In this document: positions 9,728-12,494 of the stretch, in pieces | Layout: every line of letters begins with the position of its first letter | Numbering within the stretch: position 1 is the first letter of the stretch | Made by a program: the position numbers and the translations under genes | Assembly (NCBI GenBank): GCA_029339195.1 | Contig: JAPTJF010000803.1 | Coordinates: forward strand, 1-12,494 | Direction: 5' to 3' | DNA from: Micractinium sp. NFX-FRZ | Lineage: Eukaryota > Chlorophyta > Trebouxiophyceae > Chlorellales > Chlorellaceae | DNA length: 12,494 bases | The notes under the pieces: generated by a model | What the model was told of the DNA's origin: nothing | Databases searched by the model: none | Seen by the model: only the letters and a program-made list of their open reading frames with translations

Positions 9728-12152
9728 TGCTGCCAAGCAGAGCAACAAGCGCGGGACCGGTAGGCTCGTCGTGTGTGAGCTGTCTGTGCAGGGCATCCGC
9801 CAAGGTAAGGAGGCTCTGGAAGGAGGCTCTGGTGTTACTTTTTGCTCGCAAATGTCATGGGTTGTTAGCAGCATCGGCCTGGGGGCGCCCCGTGGATCGC
9901 CCGACCGAATGCGCCCTTCTGGGCAGGCCAATGGCCACGGGGGTGACCCCTTGCCAGCAAGCCCAAGCAGGCAGTGTGGCTTTGCAGGCAGCGGCCGTGA
10001 TATGATCGCGCTGTCCTTGTCAAGGTTTGTTTAACTCCTTGGCCATGTCTCACGTCACGGCTGCCGGGCACTCTTGGGCATGGGCCCCCCCGACCTCACC
10101 CCCCCACCCCCACTGCCGCCCCCTTTGTGCACCGTCACCCAAGCCAGCTCTCGCCTGTCCACAACAGCATCCAGCTCGCCCTAACCATGTGCCTATGTTG
10201 TATCCCCTGCCCGCCCGTGCAGCTCGCACCCCGTCGGCCGACCCCAACGTCGCTATGGGAAGGCCCGCCGCTCAAAGCAGCACCCTTGATTATTTCACCG
10301 CCTCGGGAGCCGTGGATGGGAACCCCAGCCCAAATTGCTACGAGTACGCGTGCGCGCACACCCAAGGGATAATGGACAACCCGTGGTGGTAAGGAGGGGA
10401 AGCTACCGCATGCATGCGTGCACTAGTGGGAGGGCCCAGGGGAGCACGCAGCTGGCAGCTGCATATGCCGCGCTGCTTCCCACACAAGAACCGCGGCTGT
10501 TGGCAGTGCTGCGCAGCTCGCGGGCACCCCTGCCGGACACGTGAACCCATCATTGGACAATCTAGGTTGTTGTCTGCCCCAGATACTGCTTTGCACCCCT
10601 TGCATCACAGGTATGTGGACCTGGGGGAGATGGACCAACCGATGCATGTGGTGCAAGTGACCCTGTTTAACAGGTGGTGGGGCTGGTAGTCGTGTGTGTG
10701 GGGGTGGAGTGGCGTTTGGGGCGGGGGGGGGGGGGAGGCACGTGCACCTGTCTGCGCACGCCCATGCGGCCAGATGAGCATGCATACGCGTGAGCGCCAG
10801 CAGGCAGGCGTTGTTGCGCGTGCAAAGGCGGGCGGGCAGCAGTGTGGGCAGCCAGATGTGCACGTGTGTTGATCTGCTTGTGACACCCGTCTGCCTGAGT
10901 TGCTGTTGTCCTAAGAAGAAGTAGAAGGTGAACACGCCCTAAATAGGCGTGGGTTGAGGAAACCAAAGGAGGTGCGGGCCCCCTGTTGGGGCCCCGCTCC
11001 GCTGGCTACCGATGTCCTTTGCAAGCGCCAACCTTACCTGTAGGGCCAACATGGGGTGGCATCGGTTGAGCAACCTGCAGATCCGATTGGGAGACGCGGA
11101 GCCACAGCCAACATATCAGGCAATCATCGAGCCCAACCCTGTGTGCGGCATCCTCGCGGGCACGGTGCCGCATGAGAGCAGTGCGCAGGCAAGTCGTGTC
11201 CCGAGGATGTGACAGCACATAGCGGGTAGGAGCAGGCAAGGGCGGGTAGGAGCAGGCAAGGGCAGGAGGCCTCCTAGGAGGAACAGAAGACAACCATCAG
11301 CGTGGGTGTAGGGTGGTGGGGATGGCGGTGTGTGGCCTTGTCCCCTCTTCCTTTGTCCCCATGACAGCATGACATGTAGGTGAGAGGCACAATCTAGCCA
11401 CCCTACCGCCCCCACATGTGCCCCCGATGTTGTTCCCAACGCTACAAATCACAAACGCTACACCGTGTGTGCAGCAAATTGTGAACGTGACGTGCCGTGG
11501 CGTGGGACGGTATCTTTCTATCCAGCGGCTCAGCATTGCTTGGATGACGGAAACGCAGATCCTACAACTGCCTGAGGTCCAGGTGGGTGGCTGAATGGCT
11601 TGCTGTACTTGTATGGTGCGCGTGTTTGCCGTGGTCGCGCGTGACCTGGCTGCCTGTTGGCATGCTTTCATTGCCTGTGCACATACGGCAGGCGCCTTGC
11701 TCATTACCCATTCTTGTTGTAGTGGGTCCCAGGGGGCGAGTGATGAGGCATTCTTGGTGTGCTGGCCACCATGCCGTTGTCTTTCAATCCACTGACTGAG
11801 CATGCCTGAATGGCCAAGCCTGCTCCCGCAGTTTGCAACTCCCTAGCGCCGGGCGCAAACACGCCCAACTCGCACTGCGGAGTCCTCTAGTGCCCTTTAC
11901 CAAGCGCCCGCCCCCGGCCTTTCCTAGTTCCTGTTGAACTTGATGCACGCCCCAGCCATCAACCAGCCTGCCAGCACGGGTTGCCTCGTGCAGGTCCTGG
12001 CCCACTCGGTGGCCGCCTTCAAGGGCAGCAACGGCAAGCTGCTGTCAGTCTGCTCTACGTGCCTCACTGGTGTGGAGCAGGTTGCCAGCGCCCACAAGCT
12101 TGGCGGCAGCGGCAGCACGGACACATTGCTTGCCAGGTGGACGTATCGACAG
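151..12152 (+). CDS. Multidomain papain-like protease / lectin-module gene (partial, about 32 exons)
   Basis: One gene rebuilt from splice sites and phase. Exons: 151-197, 414-512, 819-874, 1265-1383, 1611-1682, 1904-1967, 2216-2337, 2627-2762, 3084-3403, 3679-3777, 3931-4227, 4446-4574, 4659-about 4702 (uncertain), 4881 or 4945-5083, 5136-5272, 5460-5566, 5969-6044, 6269-6338, 6481-6530, 6781-6857, 7099-7385, 7518-7664, 7897-8063, 8266-8510, 8751-8882, 9015-9190, 9741-9804, 10223-10388, 10611-10673, 11044-11188, 11475-11582, 11928-12152. Each exon is open, and phases agree at all junctions except around 4575-4945. Domains in order: C1A protease C-terminus, four six-Cys repeats, FTP1, unknown module, PAN/apple, MRH-like, Pro-rich stalk, FTP2, FTP3, Cys tail. 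The many cysteines and N-x-S/T sites imply a secretory-pathway product. The signal peptide and protease N-half lie upstream. No convincing stop codon or TGTAA polyadenylation signal appears at the right edge, so the gene probably continues. Confidence 0.8.
246..280 (+). repeat. G-run cluster in intron 198-413
   Basis: Five runs of three or four G at 246-248, 250-253, 256-259, 272-275 and 277-280. The first three are separated by one or two bases. It could fold as a G-quadruplex in DNA or RNA with one long loop; this is inferred from run spacing only. Confidence 0.5.
395..410. repeat. TG microsatellite at an intron 3' end
   Basis: Eight TG units directly precede the CAG acceptor at 411-413 of the intron splitting the protease Trp codon, with further TG-rich sequence from about 383. 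It replaces the normal pyrimidine tract. Confidence 0.9.
1026..1072 (+). repeat. Poly-C tract of 47 bases in intron 875-1264
   Basis: Uninterrupted C run in the middle of a 390-base intron between the protease end and repeat 1. The rest of that intron is C-rich with CCCA repeats, and I see no exon in it. Apparent Pro/Gly-rich open frames across it are homopolymer artefacts. Confidence 0.9.
1118..1155 (+). repeat. CCCA-type short tandem repeat
   Basis: Imperfect CCCA/CACC units (CCCACCCACCCACCCACC and similar) 3' of the poly-C tract in the same intron. Confidence 0.75.
1265..1967 (+). CDS. Six-cysteine repeat 1
   Basis: Exons 1265-1383, 1611-1682 and 1904-1967. The block is entered in phase 1 (G of 874 plus AT) and left in phase 1. 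Visible pattern: D-T-C-R-E-F-G-G-P-G-C-G, then AAASDWCRLQ|GFEAV, then EYLCTGSSGCTTFKHLTC-GPP. The six cysteines are at fixed relative places, probably three disulfides. There is an N-x-T site (RNET). It is closest to repeat 2, sharing REFGGPGCG, DWC-x-LQ and C-T-G...C-T-T-F. It has a private intron before EYLC that repeat 2 lacks. I do not recognise a named family with certainty. It looks like a small extracellular disulfide-rich domain, so a binding or spacer role is only inferred. Confidence 0.8.
2103..2122 (+). repeat. CTGG/GGCT short tandem repeat
   Basis: About five GGCT units inside intron 1968-2215. A similar GGCT run occurs near 8103-8124 in intron 8064-8265. Confidence 0.8.
2216..2762 (+). 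CDS. Six-cysteine repeat 2
   Basis: Exons 2216-2337 and 2627-2762, bounded by phase-1 introns on both sides, so the block is a symmetric module. It begins PGGLVRFVFPQYKGLPVDIC, continues with REFGGPGCGAPAANDWCQLQ, has a phase-0 intron, then GMGSAVEIGQYIASP and ends SCTGGLQCTTFAYLVC. The lead-in strand V-x-F-V-x-P-Q-x-x-G-L-P-x-D is shared with repeat 3. It is the clearest copy for building a profile. No catalytic signature is visible; a structural or binding role is inferred. Confidence 0.85.
2763..3083 (+). other. Intron between six-Cys repeats 2 and 3
   Basis: 321 bases from GTGAGG to TTGCAG, phase 1. I see no coding segment, repeat or structure in it. Confidence 0.7.
3084..3403 (+). CDS. 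Six-cysteine repeat 3, encoded by a single exon
   Basis: One 320-base exon encodes the whole repeat and the start of the next. It starts in phase 1 (G of 2762 plus AG gives Glu), then PGGSVKFVSPQHQGLPLDYC, then NCGEAAASAWCRLQGMGAAA with no intron at the place where repeats 1, 2 and 4 are interrupted. It ends DWLCADAECATPEYVVC-GPP. A proline linker PLPLPPSPPVAAV follows, then VSVLFKFPR, the lead-in strand of repeat 4. The REFGGPGCG stretch of repeats 1-2 is replaced by SQLPRTNANCG, but the six-Cys spacing is kept. The donor is GTAAAG at 3404. Confidence 0.85.
3679..4227 (+). CDS. Six-cysteine repeat 4 (divergent) with proline-rich tail
   Basis: Exons 3679-3777 and 3931-4227, phase 0 throughout; the lead-in strand lies at the end of the previous exon. 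It encodes VHDAPLDFCWGIAADW, then SQCGLFVAQRWCNLR|GYMEAAG, so the D-x-C, CG and WC-x-L landmarks and the intron position are conserved although identity is low. The second half reads NNATENATRECRSKDLCKTF and KSIAC, with two N-glycosylation sequons. A linker of PSPPPAP and RPPPPG follows, then a short stretch GACWVLILSYL whose assignment is unclear. It is the most diverged repeat and the only one with an intron between the lead-in strand and the first Cys. Confidence 0.75.
4446..5272 (+). CDS. Divergent FTP / F5-8C-type lectin-like domain 1
   Basis: Exon 4446-4574 encodes RKNTTNPALKPRTIADG then AEWGHMNSA, weakly matching the A-V-D-G and WW-x-V-D-L stretches of domains 2 and 3. From 4659 the sequence encodes VVAVTLFISW, matching VVQVTLFNR of domain 3. 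Exon 4881 (or 4945)-5083 encodes NPAALPTCSVAGSSLVTKNV and TLSC, aligning with the C..(F/L)-x-G-T-V...V-T-V-x-C strand of domains 2 and 3. Exon 5136-5272 begins VLGGVELPQPENTLH. Phases do not close between 4574 and 4945 under any single simple model I could find. A donor also exists at 5181, but only the GTAAGT at 5273 keeps the next exon in frame. This domain is degenerate, and sugar binding should not be assumed. Confidence 0.55.
5084..5135 (+). other. Very short (52-base) intron with a stem at its donor
   Basis: It runs from GTAGGG to CTTCAG and joins exons in phase 0. GTAGGGT at 5084-5090, repeated at 5089-5095, is complementary to ACCCTAC at 5105-5111, so the donor could be base-paired. 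It is much shorter than the other introns here. Confidence 0.55.
5460..6857 (+). CDS. Unrecognised aromatic/acidic module with proline tail
   Basis: Five exons: 5460-5566, 5969-6044, 6269-6338, 6481-6530 and 6781-6857. Their phases (2, 1, 2, 0, 2, leaving in 1) interlock exactly, which is good evidence that they are coding although I do not recognise the product. Visible segments: TNYTALWDYVTRSPAF, DNTSWYQLMADHT, RDEELTYSLMY|DPGDYFWN, INAVDTDNPGFRRWE|VDDN, LPLTQKQC|STHHRVWVAS, TSC and then PPAPPALPPAPPP. It is rich in Trp, Tyr, Asp and Pro and has only two cysteines, unlike its neighbours. The 6531 intron needs a GC donor. The module sits between FTP1 and the PAN domain, so it is extracellular by context. 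No function is assigned. Confidence 0.65.
5567..5968 (+). other. Intron within the unrecognised module
   Basis: 402 bases from GTATGC to GTGCAG, phase 1. The neighbouring exons join in frame without it. No further exon or element is evident. Confidence 0.65.
6531..6780 (+). other. Probable GC-AG intron
   Basis: The donor reads AG|GCAAGC and the acceptor CCTGCAG. Using it joins TGC-AG to C-ACC in frame (Cys-Ser), leading into the proline tail and the PAN exon in correct phase. No GT donor nearby gives this phase. The body looks non-coding. Confidence 0.65.
7099..7385 (+). CDS. PAN/apple domain followed by proline-rich linker
   Basis: A single exon entered in phase 1. It encodes ACGEVLWDTELVGGNVLSIPG, then YVEGCCVACRNRADCYAFTY and SQTCHIKG. 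This is the PAN/apple layout: an N-terminal Cys, an x-G-x-x-L segment, a C-C-x-x-C helix pair, D-C-x-A-F-T-Y, and a closing T-C-x-(I/L)-K hairpin. Family knowledge: PAN modules bind proteins or carbohydrates in extracellular proteins. A basic stretch and a linker DPPTRPPPPPQPGP follow, ending PAFE before a GTGAGT donor at 7386. The PAN fold is clear; the ligand cannot be told from sequence. Confidence 0.85.
7518..8063 (+). CDS. MRH-like (mannose-6-phosphate receptor homology) six-cysteine module
   Basis: Exons 7518-7664 and 7897-8063. The order is ERCIYETCYLVRYKLDVLHM, then GAWLVGTFVASDSWPSHQVY, then AGESCGDGTGLHEGYFTFTC, then ACQVQITIEADFAC. Six cysteines in the order C-x(4)-C ... C-G-x-G ... 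F-x-F-x-C ... C-x-V-x-I-x(6)-C fit the MRH fold of OS-9, GNPTG, glucosidase II beta and ATG27-type proteins, including the G-T/W...V-Y-x-x-G-x-x-C core. The Arg and Tyr that MRH lectins normally use for mannose (in the RS-T strand and the C-x-Y strand) appear missing here, replaced by L-H-E and Q-V. Binding of mannose is therefore doubtful. The assignment rests on pattern memory, not on a search. Confidence 0.55.
8266..8510 (+). CDS. Proline-rich stalk and start of FTP domain 2
   Basis: The exon completes an Asn codon (AA|T) and then encodes about 45 residues dominated by PP, SPPPP and APP, such as PPAPPASPPPP and LSPPSPPPPSPPPS. These are the hydroxyproline-glycoprotein type of linker found in volvocine wall and matrix proteins. 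From about 8395 it becomes PLIVQGQVLLGLTSTYLGF and ADALLAVDGIGG, the first strands of the second FTP domain (A-x-x-x-A-V-D-G). It leaves in phase 1 at a GTGGGT donor. The stalk probably separates the MRH/PAN half from the terminal lectin pair. Confidence 0.8.
8751..9804 (+). CDS. FTP/F5-8C-type lectin-like domain 2 (main part)
   Basis: Exons 8751-8882, 9015-9190 and 9741-9804. They encode GAWNYPPSCAATTG, then MLWVDFGASDVVYSVTFFLH, then QLSADIRVGDAPPT, NAMCRSFSGTVVAGKSVTVQ, AGQYLTIQ|SNKRGTG and RLVVCELSVQGIR. This follows the FTP order: WVDFG (WW-x-V-D-L-G in the family), V-T-F-F-L, I-R-V-G-D, C...G-x-V...V-T-V-x-C, Y-L-x-I, and the closing L-C-E-(L/V)-x-V-x-G strand. The 9191 intron begins GCAAGT and is probably GC-AG. 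The HTQ and NR...R landmarks that ligand-binding fucolectins use are absent, so this is a degenerate, probably structural copy. Confidence 0.75.
9191..9740 (+). other. Probable GC-AG intron, 550 bases, with poly-C before its acceptor
   Basis: The donor is CAG|GCAAGT, the textbook GC-donor context, and the acceptor is CCAAGCAG at 9740. Joining gives YLTIQ|SNKRGTG, a continuous FTP strand order. The intron holds a 41-base C run ending 13 bases before the acceptor. No other coding segment is supported in it. Confidence 0.75.
9687..9727 (+). repeat. Poly-C tract of 41 bases at an acceptor
   Basis: Uninterrupted C run followed by TGCTGCCAAGCAG, placing it where the polypyrimidine tract of intron 9191-9740 should be. 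The complementary strand is poly-G. Confidence 0.9.
9805..10222 (+). other. Intron between FTP domains 2 and 3
   Basis: 418 bases from GTAAGG to CGTGCAG, phase 1 (G|CT gives Ala). The 3' half is C-rich. No coding segment is supported. Confidence 0.7.
10223..11582 (+). CDS. FTP (fucolectin/tachylectin-4/pentraxin-1) domain 3
   Basis: Exons 10223-10388, 10611-10673, 11044-11188 and 11475-11582. It is the best family match: NVAMGRPAAQSSTLDYF, SGAVDGN, ACAHTQGIMDNPWW|YVDLGE, HVVQVTLFNR, GWHRLSNLQIRLGD, NPVCGILAGTV, QIVNVTCRGVGRYLSIQ and a tail ILQLPEVQ. Family members are eukaryotic and bacterial fucose-binding lectins with a jelly-roll fold and one calcium site. The H of HTQ, the R of FNR and the R of HRLSN resemble the fucose-contacting His and two Arg residues. 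However, the adjacent Cys-Cys pair of eel fucolectin (NR-D-x-C-C type) is missing and the usual C-E before the last strand is L-Q-L-P. Introns: two phase 2, then a GC-donor phase 0. Confidence 0.85.
10933..10995 (+). repeat. Two adjacent hairpins in intron 10674-11043
   Basis: CACGCC (10933-10938) pairs with GGCGTG (10946-10951). GGGCCCC (10976-10982) pairs with GGGGCCC (10988-10994) with a five-base loop. They sit 50-110 bases before the TAG acceptor. Nothing else is recognisable in this 370-base intron apart from a G-run near 10721-10735. Confidence 0.6.
11189..11474 (+). other. Probable GC-AG intron
   Basis: The donor is CAG|GCAAGT and the acceptor GTGTGCAG. It joins ESSAQ|QIVNVTC in phase 0 inside FTP domain 3, restoring the conserved V-x-V-T-C strand. 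It contains a duplicated 20-mer near 11222. Confidence 0.75.
11222..11261 (+). repeat. Tandem 20-base duplication
   Basis: The unit GCGGGTAGGAGCAGGCAAGG occurs twice in direct succession inside intron 11189-11474. Each copy contains GGCAAGG, resembling the GC-donor sequence just upstream. Confidence 0.9.
11583..11927 (+). other. Intron after FTP domain 3
   Basis: 345 bases from GTGGGT to CCTAG, phase 0. It would extend to 11993 if the alternative CAG acceptor is used. Nothing else is recognised. Confidence 0.55.
11928..12152 (+). CDS. Cysteine-containing C-terminal segment of unknown type
   Basis: A 225-base exon in phase 0 after the third FTP domain, with acceptor TTTCCTAG. It encodes FLLNLMHAPAINQPASTGCL, VQVLAHSVAAFKGSNGKLLS, VCSTCLTGVEQVASAHKLGG and ends TLLARWTYRQ before a GTGGGC donor at 12153. 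It has three cysteines. I recognise no family. An alternative start after the CAG at 11991-11993 is also in phase 0 and would remove the first 22 codons. Being the last clear exon, it could be the N-part of a further module outside the window. Confidence 0.6.
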
Positions 12153-12494
12153 GTGGGCCACTTGCTGTTGACATTGTGTGACGTGATAACATGACAGCAT
12201 GATCATGTCATCTTTGTGCTCCCAATAGACCGCCCCCTGCCTGTGCCGCTGCCTCCTCCTCCCCTTCGTGGTGCCCCTCTGCCTCTATCTTTGTCCCCCC
12301 CGTCTGCCAGTCACTATGGAAACACACTACACAGCACACTGTTGGTGACTGACACCTGCGGGTAGCAGAGGAGGCCCTAAACCAGGACCCACACCGCACC
12401 AGGTCGTGTGGGTGCTCTGGCCTCCTCCACCCATGCCCTTAGTTCGCAACTCTTCGTCCTCTTCCTCTCCCTGCTCGCCTTCATCCGCAGGCCG
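12153..12494. other. Unresolved right end, probably intron with possible further exon
   Basis: It starts with a GTGGGC donor and becomes strongly C/T-rich. An acceptor at TAG 12226-12228 would open a 39-codon Cys/Leu-rich frame ending in TGA at 12346. An acceptor at about 12400-12402 would give a frame open to the window edge. Neither has homology support, and no TGTAA polyadenylation signal is seen. I assign no gene here. Confidence 0.5.

Noticed and set aside
9648..9737. Poly-C at 9687-9727 read as a coding polyproline stretch
   Set aside because: The exon starting at 9741 joins 9190 in phase and continues the FTP strand; a coding poly-C would need an unsupported upstream start.
12191..12211. 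Inverted repeat ATGACA...TGTCAT
   Set aside because: Only six base pairs with a nine-base loop in intron sequence; no operator or element context.
12229..12348. Possible terminal exon, Cys/Leu-rich, ending in TGA
   Set aside because: The acceptor TAG is weak, there is no similarity to other modules, the sequence is intron-like C/T-rich DNA, and no TGTAA signal follows.
12403..12494. Possible exon open to the window edge (PPPPMPLVRNSSSSSS type)
   Set aside because: There is almost no pyrimidine tract before the CAG, and low-complexity C/T-rich sequence gives such Pro/Ser frames by chance. Left unassigned.

Overview
This window reads as nuclear DNA of a green alga, most like the Chlamydomonadales. 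It is GC-rich and packed with short introns of about 50-550 bases, with donors of the GTGAGT/GTAAGT type and acceptors usually ending GCAG. Coding exons carry proline-rich (S/A)PPP linkers of the hydroxyproline-rich kind common in volvocine secreted proteins. I cannot name the species.

Almost everything that can be supported belongs to one long plus-strand gene of about 32 exons. It enters the window already in progress and its end is not visible. I rebuilt it by matching splice sites and codon phase. All junctions are in phase except two inside the first lectin-like domain, at about 4575-4945.

Protein order: (1) 151-874, the C-terminal part of a papain-family (C1A) cysteine protease with the Asn motif NSWG; the catalytic Cys and His are upstream. 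(2) 1265-4227, four related six-cysteine repeats. (3) 4446-5272, a divergent FTP/F5-8C-type (fucolectin-tachylectin-pentraxin) domain. (4) 5460-6857, an unrecognised aromatic/acidic module with a proline tail. (5) 7099-7385, a PAN/apple domain. (6) 7518-8063, a six-cysteine module that looks like an MRH (mannose-6-phosphate receptor homology) domain. (7) 8266-9804, a proline-rich stalk and a second, degenerate FTP domain. (8) 10223-11582, a third FTP domain that fits the family best. (9) 11928-12152, a cysteine-containing tail of unknown type.

The architecture suggests a secreted or cell-wall/endomembrane protease carrying an array of carbohydrate- and protein-binding modules. The function is inferred from domains only. 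The introns hold two poly-C tracts (47 and 41 C), a TG microsatellite abutting an acceptor, three probable GC-AG introns and several small hairpins. I see no RNA gene, mobile element, CRISPR array or second gene on either strand.
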